This document shows positions 43,807 to 53,500 of a stretch of DNA of 64,000 bases, in pieces (within the stretch, counting starts at the first letter, position 1; each line of letters starts with the position of its first letter). Location: positions 124,001 through 188,000 of the forward strand of contig CACOGA010000001.1 of NCBI GenBank assembly GCA_902626585.1, written 5' to 3'. The notes beneath the pieces were generated by a model. That model did not search any database. It worked only from the letters and a program-made list of their open reading frames with translations, and was not told the DNA's origin. Both the position numbers and the translations under genes were made by a program. The stretch is from an uncultured Bacteroidota bacterium. GTDB taxonomy: Bacteria > Bacteroidota > Bacteroidia > Flavobacteriales > Flavobacteriaceae.

Positions 43807-44787
43807 CTATACTAAATAGAAAAACGTAAAAACAAAAACCCAAACTAAATCCACAAAGTGCCAATAAAGACCAACCTTTTCAACCATTTCATAACTTTTT
43901 CTTTTTTCATATGTTCCTATTATAACATTAAAGAAGATTATGATATTTAAAACTATTCCAGAAAATACATGAAAACCGTGAAAGCCGGTTATGAAGAAGA
44001 AGAAATTGGCAAATAAAGGCGCACCATACTCATTCTCGATTAAATTTGCACCATTAACAACTGAAACACCGGTTGTCTTTAAGATATTTAAAGATTCTTC
44101 TCGAGATAGCACTGTTTTGTGACCTTTGTCATCTAAAATTTGTGTTCTGATAACAATATTAGGAGAAGCCTCCATTCCAGCGATTACTTCTTCAACAGAG
44201 TATAATGGAAGTGTTCCTTCGTCTCTGTACCAAATTCCATTGTATTTTTCATGTTGATTTCTTGAATCTGCATAAACAAATGCAAAATCAGTTACCGAAA
44301 CTCTCTTGGAGGTTTCCATATCTAAAAATTGTAAAATATTTCCACCTTTTGTCTTTACTGCACCGTAATCACCTTTTATAAAAGTAGCCCATTCCCACGC
44401 CTGTGAACCAACAAAAATTATACCTCCAATTATTGTTAAAAACATGTAAAAAGTAACTTTAGATTTATTCATTTTATGACCTGCATCAACAGCTAATACC
44501 ATAGTGACAGAGGACATAATTAGAACAAAGGTCATAAAGGCAACATAAATCATCGGTAACTCTTGACCATGCATGAAGGGAACGTGAGTAAAGACTTCGT
44601 CTGCTATAGGCCAAGAATTTGCGTATTTAAACCTGGCAAAGCCATAAGAAACAATAAATCCAGAAAATGTTAGTGCATCCGATACAATGAAAAACCACAT
44701 CATCATTTTACCGTATGAAGCATTAAGAGGCTTGTTACCACCTCCCCAAACTTTTTCATTTGAGGTTGTATTTACTGCTGTTCCCAT
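43807..44787 (-). CDS. Cytochrome c oxidase subunit III, long form
   Basis: A 326-residue heme-copper oxidase subunit III. Helices at about residues 30-52, 75-100, 115-135, 255-285 and 300-326; family blocks include MMMWFFIVSDALTFSGF, SQAWEWATFI and GFHGFHVFSG. A soluble segment of about 110 residues (about 140-250) is inserted between helices, which I recall from other Bacteroidota subunit III proteins. It stands next to a second, short subunit III, so the oxidase may have two such subunits or a split one. Transcribed after ctaB and the short copy. Confidence 0.9.
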   Translation of the reverse strand: MGTAVNTTSNEKVWGGGNKPLNASYGKMMMWFFIVSDALTFSGFIVSYGFARFKYANSWPIADEVFTHVPFMHGQELPMIYVAFMTFVLIMSSVTMVLAVDAGHKMNKSKVTFYMFLTIIGGIIFVGSQAWEWATFIKGDYGAVKTKGGNILQFLDMETSKRVSVTDFAFVYADSRNQHEKYNGIWYRDEGTLPLYSVEEVIAGMEASPNIVIRTQILDDKGHKTVLSREESLNILKTTGVSVVNGANLIENEYGAPLFANFFFFITGFHGFHVFSGIVLNIIIFFNVIIGTYEKRKSYEMVEKVGLYWHFVDLVWVFVFTFFYLV

Positions 44788-44818
44788 AGTTTAATTTAGA
44801 GGTACAAAAATAATTATT

Positions 44819-45388
44819 TTAACCGAAGAAAACCAAAAATATGAATAGGTAAATCCACAAAATATCTACAAAATGCCAAAATATTGATGCCAGTTCAAAA
44901 CCGGTAACATTATTCTTGTGATAGGCCCCCTTAAGGTTTTTGATAAAAACAACAATTAGAGCGATCAATCCAACAATCACGTGCAATACATGTACAAAAG
45001 CTATCAAGAAAATAAAAGAACTATTAATAGTACTTGTTGGGCCTGTAAAGTGATATCCATTACTCATTATTTGATTAAAACCTACAAACTGAAAAATAAT
45101 AAAAAGTACCCCCAAAATAATTGTACTTAAAATAAGTCCTGAAACAATATTTTTTTCATTTCTCATTAAAGGTTTTCTGGCAAAAATTAAAGATATACTA
45201 CTGCCTATAATCAAAAATAAACTCAAATAGAAGGCTTCTGGTATATCAAAATTATCTACCCAATCTTCTCTGTTTTTACTAACTATGAAGGCACTTGTAA
45301 GTCCAGCAAAAGTCATTATTAATGAACCAATGCCAAACCAAAGCATCATCTTCAAAGCTCTATTTTTTTTATTTTCTAATGAAGTCAT
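44819..45388 (-). CDS. Cytochrome c oxidase subunit III, short form
   Basis: A 189-residue membrane protein of the subunit III family, with five helices. LKMMLWFGIGSLIMTFAGLTSAFIVS opens it, and VHVLHVIVGLIALIVV plus ASIFWHFVDILWIYLFIFLVFFG are the family marks. It starts 2 bases after ctaB and is followed by the long copy. Together they supply subunit III functions (proton uptake and stability of subunit I) to CoxA/CoxB encoded at 57343-60217. Confidence 0.9.
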   Translation of the reverse strand: MTSLENKKNRALKMMLWFGIGSLIMTFAGLTSAFIVSKNREDWVDNFDIPEAFYLSLFLIIGSSISLIFARKPLMRNEKNIVSGLILSTIILGVLFIIFQFVGFNQIMSNGYHFTGPTSTINSSFIFLIAFVHVLHVIVGLIALIVVFIKNLKGAYHKNNVTGFELASIFWHFVDILWIYLFIFLVFFG

Positions 45389-45390
45389 GA

Positions 45391-46260
45391 TTAGAAGATT
45401 TTATCAAATAAAAACGTCAGTTGAACCAACGTTAAATAAATAACGCTTGTTAACATTAGTTTATTTGCGTTTTCATTTTTACCATCTAAAAAAAGGATGT
45501 AGGCTCTGTGTACTAAAATTGCTCCTAGAATTATTACAGAACAAACACCCGCTAAACTTAATTTTAGTTCTCCCGTTATTCCAAAATAAGGCACGATTGT
45601 AATCAAAACTGCCCAAATAGAATAAAACAAAATTTGTGCCGATGTAGACTTGTCTTTCTTTCCGGTTGGTAACATTTTAAAACCAGCTTTTTCATAATCA
45701 CTGCTTTGGGCCCAACCGATAGACCAAAAATGTGGAAATTGCCAAAAGAATTGCATCAAAAATAAGGTTAAAGCTTCAATTCCTATATCATTGGTAGCGG
45801 CTACCCACCCAATCATAAAAGGAAAAGCACCAGGGATTGCACCGATAAAAACTGCTATAGGACTTATCAATTTCATTGGTGTATATATGGATGTATATAT
45901 GAATATTGAAAGAGCTGCAAGAATTGCAACTTTTATATTGATGAGATACATAAAAATTAGTCCAAGCAGTGCAGTAGTGATGGCTAGAAATAGCGCAAAT
46001 CTTGTACTAATTTCATTTTTTGGTAAAGGGCGGTTTTGAGTTCTTTTCATTGATTTGTCTAAATCCTTCTCTATTATCTGATTAAATATGTTAGATGAAC
46101 TTACTATAAGAATTCCGCCGGTAGTCAAATAAAAAAGCTGAGTGTAGTCAATCTCATTTGAAGCAAGAAAATAGCTAATAAACGAAGAAAATACTACGCT
46201 TAATGTCAATCTTATCTTTGTAAGCTCTTTTATAATGTGTATTGAATTATATGTAGACAA
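45391..46260 (-). CDS. ctaB: Protoheme IX farnesyltransferase (heme O synthase)
   Basis: Adds a farnesyl group to haem b to give haem O, the precursor of haem A in the oxidase. The 289-residue UbiA-family membrane protein has eight or nine helices and the diphosphate-binding motif NQIIEKDLDKSMKRTQNRPLP (in pieces, about residues 60-80). The start is TTG, preceded by AGGAG only two bases upstream, one of very few Shine-Dalgarno-like sequences in the window. A perfect -7 box stands 20 bases before. First gene of the oxidase assembly operon. Confidence 0.94.
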   Translation of the reverse strand: MSTYNSIHIIKELTKIRLTLSVVFSSFISYFLASNEIDYTQLFYLTTGGILIVSSSNIFNQIIEKDLDKSMKRTQNRPLPKNEISTRFALFLAITTALLGLIFMYLINIKVAILAALSIFIYTSIYTPMKLISPIAVFIGAIPGAFPFMIGWVAATNDIGIEALTLFLMQFFWQFPHFWSIGWAQSSDYEKAGFKMLPTGKKDKSTSAQILFYSIWAVLITIVPYFGITGELKLSLAGVCSVIILGAILVHRAYILFLDGKNENANKLMLTSVIYLTLVQLTFLFDKIF

Positions 46261-46280
46261 GTCTCCTTTTAAATAAGTTG

Positions 46281-46288
46281 CAAATATA
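46281..46288 (-). promoter_or_regulatory. -7 promoter element of the ctaB-oxidase assembly operon
   Basis: TATATTTG, a perfect match on the minus strand, 20 bases before the TTG start of ctaB. It lies in the 70-base gap after tonB. Confidence 0.6.
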
Positions 46289-46330
46289 AGATTTATAAAA
46301 CCTTAAATAGTTTAAAATGAATAAAAAGAT

Positions 46331-47041
46331 TTAATCCTGAACTTGGAATATTATCGGAAGTGAGTATGGAACAATTACTGCTTTACCTCTTTGTTTACCA
46401 GGCTGCATTTTTGGTAGTAAGCCAATTACTCTGATGGCTTCTTTTTCTAGTCTGGGATGTGGAGCTCTGGCTCTTACTCCAGTAACATTTCCGATTTTAT
46501 CGACTTTAAATATCACAGAAATTCTTTGCCTTCCGGTCAAACCTAAGTCACCAGCTAGATCTGTATTAAATTTTCTCTGAACAAATTTTGAAATTTTTTC
46601 AGACATACATTTTCTTCTCTTTTCATTATTCCCTCTTTCACATCCCGGGAAAACAGGAACATTCTCAATGACAGCAAAAGGAACTTCAACATCCTCCTCT
46701 ACCTCCTCAATTTCAATATCTTCAATTTCAAGCTCTTCATCAGACTCAGTAGACTCAATTATAGTTTCTTCAACTTCCTCCTCATCCTCAACAATTTCGA
46801 TAACTTCTGGTGCTGGAGGCGGGGGTGGTGGAGGCGGTGGGGGTTTTACCTGCTCAGTAATCGGGACCTCTTCCTCATCCAAAGCATCCATATTAACCCT
46901 ATCAATATTCATGGCATCCTTATCATAAACCTTGTAGTTAATGGTTCCATATGACATGAACATCATTAAGGCAAGGCCCACTGCAAAGTAGAGTGAACTA
47001 TTTCTTCCGATATCAGCTTTAGGATTTTTTTTGCTTTGCAT
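46331..47041 (-). CDS. Energy transducer TonB
   Basis: Transmits the proton-motive force from ExbB/ExbD to outer-membrane receptors. The 236-residue protein has one N-terminal helix (about 15-33), a periplasmic spacer with ten consecutive prolines (about residues 67-76) and a long acidic stretch of Glu/Asp/Val/Ile (about 80-120), then the C-terminal TonB domain (FVQRKFNTDLAGDLGL, QRISVIFKVDKIGNVTGVRARAPHPRLEKEA). A Cys pair (FPGCERGNNEKRRKC, about 130-145) before the domain is typical of Bacteroidota TonB. Transcribed alone. Confidence 0.92.
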   Translation of the reverse strand: MQSKKNPKADIGRNSSLYFAVGLALMMFMSYGTINYKVYDKDAMNIDRVNMDALDEEEVPITEQVKPPPPPPPPPPAPEVIEIVEDEEEVEETIIESTESDEELEIEDIEIEEVEEDVEVPFAVIENVPVFPGCERGNNEKRRKCMSEKISKFVQRKFNTDLAGDLGLTGRQRISVIFKVDKIGNVTGVRARAPHPRLEKEAIRVIGLLPKMQPGKQRGKAVIVPYSLPIIFQVQD

Positions 47042-47120
47042 TAGGAATATTAATTAAGCTAAAATAACCAATAATTTATAAAAAAAACAAGTTTTTTAGT
47101 TTTTCGATATTTTGATTTGA

Positions 47121-47501
47121 CTATTCCCCAATTAAGTCTTTATACTGTTCGGAATTTAACAATTCATTTAGGTCGTCTATGTCATTAACTTTTAATCGTA
47201 TCATCCATCCTTTTGTATATGGATCAGAATTAACATCTTCTGGGGTTTCCTCTAATGAATCATTAAACTCTAAAATCTCACCCGAAACAGGTAAAAATAA
47301 ATCCGAAACTGTTTTTACAGCTTCCACAGTCCCAAAGACATCATCTGCCTCTAAAGTCTCGCCTACAGTTTCAACTTCAACATAAACTATGTCCCCTAAT
47401 TCTCTTTGTGCAAAATCTGTAATTCCAACGGTTGCAACATCACCATCAATAGAGATCCATTCATGGTCCTTTGTGTATTTTAAATCTTTTGGTATGTTCA
47501 T
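47121..47501 (-). CDS. gcvH: Glycine cleavage system H protein
   Basis: Lipoyl-carrying shuttle of the glycine cleavage complex. The 126 residues contain the lipoylation site Lys63 in GTVEAVKTVSDL and the family opening YTKDHEWISIDGDVATVGITDFAQ. It follows sprA by 12 bases, so it is read from the ruvA-sprA transcript; gcvT and gcvP are not in the window. Confidence 0.97.
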   Translation of the reverse strand: MNIPKDLKYTKDHEWISIDGDVATVGITDFAQRELGDIVYVEVETVGETLEADDVFGTVEAVKTVSDLFLPVSGEILEFNDSLEETPEDVNSDPYTKGWMIRLKVNDIDDLNELLNSEQYKDLIGE

Positions 47502-47513
47502 TTTAACAATTAT

Positions 47514-50500
47514 TTAATTTCCAAAATTATATCTCATAGTAAACCCTGCTCTAATCGTTGTCTGAGGAAATGCTGTCGAAATTGCATATTCAGAAAACGA
47601 ATAATCAAAATAAAAAATTCCCGTTAAATTCTGACTAAATGCATAATCTGCAGAATACTTTAAATTTAATATAGTTTGACCAGAGGTTACCTGGTTATTA
47701 TCCAAATCCAAATATCGAACAATTGTTTTATTATTCCTAACGGAAAAGTCAGCTTTCATATTTAGATCACTCTTAATTAATTGTCTCGAACCACCAAGTC
47801 TTGACCTAATTTGAAGATCTTTTACTCTGTAGCCTAAGCCCAATATATATTCATAGCCCTGAATTTCTGTGAGAAGGTTATTATCAAAACTAAGTGAAAG
47901 CAGTCTGTCTTTTCGAATTTCGGTTTGCAACTTTAATGAATTCTTCATTTCAACATCAATTTTAACGAGTGGGCTAAATTGCTCCATTAAATTTATATTA
48001 CTAAATAAGGTTTTATTTTTATAGTTATCTGACTGATCAAAAACATCAGTATTTTGAGAAGTATAAACAAGGTTAAAATCGGGCTGAACATAGTCAAGAT
48101 TTGATCTAAACTGATTAATGGTATACATTGAGTTATATCCATGAGATATTGAAAATCTCTTGAAGTTTTTTCTAAACCAATCCATTTTCATAAATCCTGA
48201 GTATTTTACGCTCCAATTTGGAATTGGAATATCTCTGAAGGCTCCTAGTTGAACTTTATTTGCATCTACTCCAGAGTACGCAGAAAGGAATGATGGTAAT
48301 AAAACAGATTGACTGGTCTTTCCAAATCCGAGTGGGAAACCAGCTAAATCGCCATTTTCAAAATTGTTTGGATTAGAAAAATCTACACCCTCACGCATTG
48401 CAAGCCTTCTTGCGATAACTAATCTATTTGATTTAAAAGTTTCAAAAACTTCAGAGCTGAATTCATCACTTTTTGAAAAAGCAGTCTTAATCAAAATTGT
48501 TGAAATATTAAAATTACCAATCGAGTTTTGAATAAATGGGTTATATAAATCACTTAACCCATCATTATCATTATCAATCGTATTAAATGACTCTGTCAAA
48601 TTTTCTGCGTAAGTTCTACCACCGGTTAAATCAATTTTTAAATCATTAAGAGGTACCAAATTTGCCGAGAAAGTAAGGTTAGTGTTGCTGGTGCTTGAAA
48701 ACTGCTGATTAAATTCTGGGAAAACTGTAAGCCAACCATTTCTGGCAGCTAAATATCTAATATCTTTTTGACTTCCAAAAACGTATCCGAAAGTTGGTGT
48801 AAATGAGCCAATAAACCCAGGTGTATCCAAAAATCCAGGTAAAAATGTACCATTATTTTCTGAATAATTAATTTGAATCCTTTTAACAGTGGTGATTAAG
48901 TCAACCAATGATTTCAAAATCGGATTGGTTTTTTTATTGCCATCATTTTGTGAAAACCCTCTCACGGCCTTTGAATCAGAACCTCTGTTAAATTTAGTTA
49001 ATCCCAAATATCTGTAAAATTTCTGCATATCCAAGACTGAATTTATGTTGTGAGTATTTGCATTAGATATCGAATTTCCTAAGTCATATGTTTGACCATC
49101 AAGTGTTAGATTACCAAATAAATCTGAACCTTTTTGCCATTGAAAATCGCCCGTGTAAGAGTAGCTGGTTTTTATAAAATTAAAAGTTGGTATTTTATTA
49201 AGTGGTATATCATAATTAATCGCAACTTGCTGAGCCTGCCTGTTGGGATCACCAATATCTAGAAATTTATCCCAAACATCAAGTTCAGGGTCTTGCATTC
49301 CGTTAATTTGATTATCTATAAAATAATTTCTTACAATATTATTATTGCCCAAATTATAGTTTAGGGTTAAATTTTCTGAAATAGGGTAATTTATTGCCAA
49401 CTGAAAATCAAAAGAATAGTTTCTTCTAAATAGTTCTTGAATTCCAATATTATCTTGTGTTAAATCAACTTCTCTAAATTTTTGCTTATTAAACTGTCTA
49501 ATATAATCAGTGTTTATACTAATGCTTGACGGTAATAGATTAAAATTGAAATCTTTTAATATTTTTAAGTATTTACTATTAAAAATAGAGTCTTTCTTTT
49601 TAAGCGGTTCTAGTTTAATGGTATTAAAATTAAAGTTATAATTAACTCCTGCTCTAACATTTTGGTCAAGCATGTTTTCAATTTCATAATCTCTGTGATT
49701 TACCTCGTTATAAGAATAATTAAAAGTAAGGTTCTCTAAGTCATAAAATCTAGGGGTTTTTTCATCATTAGTCCTTTGTTTATTTACGCCAATTAAGTTT
49801 ATACTTTTTCTTTTTGTATAATCCTCAGACTGTCTCAAAATAGCATCTTTGTCTTGCTGAGATTCTGCCTGATCAATCCTTGAAGAAAGTGTGATATCTC
49901 TATACTGCTGATCAAATTCCGGTGTTATATACTCCTCACCTTGACCATAATTTAAGGGAATATTTAATCCCCATTTTTCTGGGAAGAGCTGCCCCATATT
50001 TATATTAGAAATAATATCATATTGTTTTTTATCCACTTTATCTCTTTCACTTGGTCCCTGCTCAATATTTCCAAAACCACTGGTACTTTGTCTAGCAGTT
50101 GCGGAAATATTCATAAAATCAGCAATATTTGTATCAACAGCTAATGTAGCAGCCCATCCCCCTTCATTATCCATATCTGAAAGTCTCAATTCATTAAACC
50201 AAACCTCAGCGCAAACGTCCATATTATCCTGACTAGGGTTTTTTACACCAATCATCAGGGTTCTAATATCACCAAAATTTGGATTTCCTTTTATAGAAAT
50301 TCTTTGCTCACCAACATCTAAGGGGGAAAATTCAGCAACAGGTTCATCAGTCACATCCTCGTTAATTACATCATAGAAAACTGGCTGATCAGATCCTAAT
50401 GTACCATTAAGAATTGAAAGAGATTTTATAGTTTCTAAGGCGTTAATCGGTAAATCAATCTCGTTAATGATTGGCCAAACCGATTGAGCATTTAATGAGC

Positions 50501-53500
50501 CTGAAGGGGATTCTTGTAATGGGATTTCAATTTGATAATAATTTTCAGACAAATCATTTCCTAATCTAACAAATCCAATTATATCCCCGTCGGTAAAGCC
50601 TGGGGATGCTCCATCCTCGGCATGTAGAAACATTCTTATCCTGTTAAACTGCCTCATATCTACGCTGATATTTTTATAGACACCTCTAGAATCTTCAGGC
50701 TCCAATTCACAAACATTTAAAACCAGGGATTGTTCATTCTGTCTTACTATAGTATTATTATTATTAAATTGTTCTCTTTCAACCCCGGGAGGAGAAACAT
50801 AACTTTCTTCATTTTCTTGAATACCAATAATTCCAACAGAAAAATCGGTTGTATCGTTATTATTATCAATTTCTTCATCAAGACTAAGTTGATATTTTCT
50901 CCAGTCGCTTCTAACTAGTTCTAGAGTTCCAAACCTGAAAATGGTGTTTTGAGTAAATTCTGTTAAATACATCCTCATAAATCTTATTGATCTAAAATCA
51001 GAAATCCCTCCAATTGAACGAGTAGGTTCATTGATAGGTATTCTAAATTGATACCACCTTACAAGTTCAGATGTTCCGTTAGGTAAATTCACATTTTTTT
51101 CCTTCCTATCAATTATGTATGGGTTATTTAAGTTTGATAAAGAATTTGGGGATATTTCTAATTCATATTCAAAATAGCTGTCAATAGTATTCATTGTATT
51201 ATCTCTATTGATATCCTCTACATCTGGAAATGTTGATGAACCTCTATCTGTATTAGAGATTGTTTCTGGCGAATTACCGTCCAAACCGTTGTAATCCATG
51301 TATCTTTCAAAAATACTTCCGGTTTTATTTAGAAAATAGTTATAGTTGTCATTAGCTGGATCAGATAAGTCAGCAAAGGCAGTGAAAACGGCTGCCTCCT
51401 CATTATCATCATATCCATCGATTCCAACATCCTGATTTATTCTTGCATCTCCTACCGATGAGAAAGCATAAACTAAGGATTGATTTTGAGGGACAACTGT
51501 TCCCCAGGAAGTTGTTGGTAAAAGGCTAATATCACCATCCTCTGGTAAACCATTTTCGTATTGCTTCCTTCCGTCCTTGATAATATCCTCCGAAATATTA
51601 CCTAAGTTAAAAGTAAGTTTACCTCCAGAGTTTTGATTTCCTTCTAAAAAAGGATCCATTAACCAAAATTCTAAATATTCGACATTAGACTGTTCAAAAT
51701 CAGTGGTATTAATAAGTCTTGTTATACCAGCCCATGAATCATTAATATTATCTATTATTCCGTCTGAGACCGAAGGATCCATATTATATGGTCCACGTAA
51801 ATTTGGATAATAATTTAAATCCAATGAGTTAATCACAGTGGTTTGACCCTGAACCAAATCAATTTGAGGAAAAATTTCATCTATAAAAATTCTTCTTGAA
51901 TACAAGTTTGATAAATCTTCGTTTGAGATATCTGAAGGTCTCTGGCTGCTGTAAAAAATTGGGTCAATTGAGTACCAGTTAAGTAATGCTCTGTCAAAAC
52001 CATTTTGTATTCCATTATTATCCTCGTCTCCCTCAGGATATATATTTCCAAGATTTTTTGGTCGACTCGAAATGGACCATGATTGAGGAGCTAGTAAGTC
52101 TATAACATTTTGAGTTCCTTCAAAATCATCAATATAAGATGTTGCTTCTCCATTAAAATTATTTCCCTTTGGAGCACCAGGTAATAAATATGCAAATTCA
52201 CCTCTAAGCGAAAAATTTGAAGGCACCTCCGTTTCAATAGTTGGTAACTTATTGACTAATCTGGTTAAAAGTGGGATTTCTTTTGAGAAATTTCCGTCAA
52301 ATCCAACCATTGTGTTATTAATAGGTTCAGTACCGAAATTTGCCTTTTGAGTTAGGGGTCTCTCATGTAAATTTAAGAGTGTACCTGAAACAATAAAATC
52401 ATTACTAAATTGATGCTCAATATTAACACCCGAGAATCTTTTCGTTTGTTGTCCAAATAATGCATTATTTTCAACACTTACATTGATCGGTATGTTTGAG
52501 GCTTGTAATCCAGCATCTAAAATTTGAACTGTACCTAATTGATAATTCACAGTATAGTCAACGCCTTCGACAAGAACTCTTCCTCCGGCAGTAACTGTTA
52601 CAGATCCTCGTGGTACATTATATGCTCCGATAGGAATTCCTCCTCCTGAAGATGATTTGTACTTACCCTTGACAAGAAACTTATTTTTCTCAGCAGCTTG
52701 CTCAGCTGCAGTCTTAGTTGAATTGTATAGTGTATGATACACATATTTTTTTTGATTTAAATTATAATCATTCTCATTATTTTGATCCCCATCATAATCT
52801 TCGGAAAAATCTAATCTGAGGGATTCAAATAAGAATTCACCAAAAGGCTCAACTTTTGTAAATATTATTTTACCAGTTTGTTGAACAACAGTTATTTCCG
52901 GAACAAAATCGAAGAAGCCATCTCCTGTTGTTTGTGGATCATTATTATAGTTTAATCTATCAAAATTAAAGAAACTAAGTAGCGGTTGTTCCTGTATTGG
53001 TATACCTACATTTGTTGCTGGAAAAGGTGTCCCCTCAACTGGAGTTATATAATTTAATTCTGAAGATTCTTTATAAAATATATTTAATTTAAAATCTTCT
53101 CTTTCAAGTTGAAATGCCCCTGTATTGTAGATATTCTTCATCATTAAATCCCACATTGGTTGATCGACACTAGTTACCGTACTTTTTAATAGCTTTAGTA
53201 TAAGATTATTTGAGTTTACAATCTGATTATTATTTTCAAAAGAAACTTCAGTGGCTTGAACACCATCATTTGCAAATTCACCAACCTGAAAAACCTGATC
53301 CCCTACGGTATACTGAAATGCTACAGCAAGAATTTCGTCATTATCTAGTTTTTGAGTTAAAGAAATATATCCAAGCTGAGGATGAATTTGGTAATCGATA
53401 TTTTCTCTAAGTTTTTGTGCATTCTCCAATTTACCATAGTCAATCCCTTCACTGACGTTTGGAACAAGAATACCGTTCTGAACCGATGCTATATCCCTAA

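Noticed and set aside
46808-46856. G-rich run on the plus strand, a possible G-quadruplex regulator
   Set aside because: It is the complement of the codons for ten consecutive prolines in TonB; the run is explained by the protein, though folding cannot be excluded.
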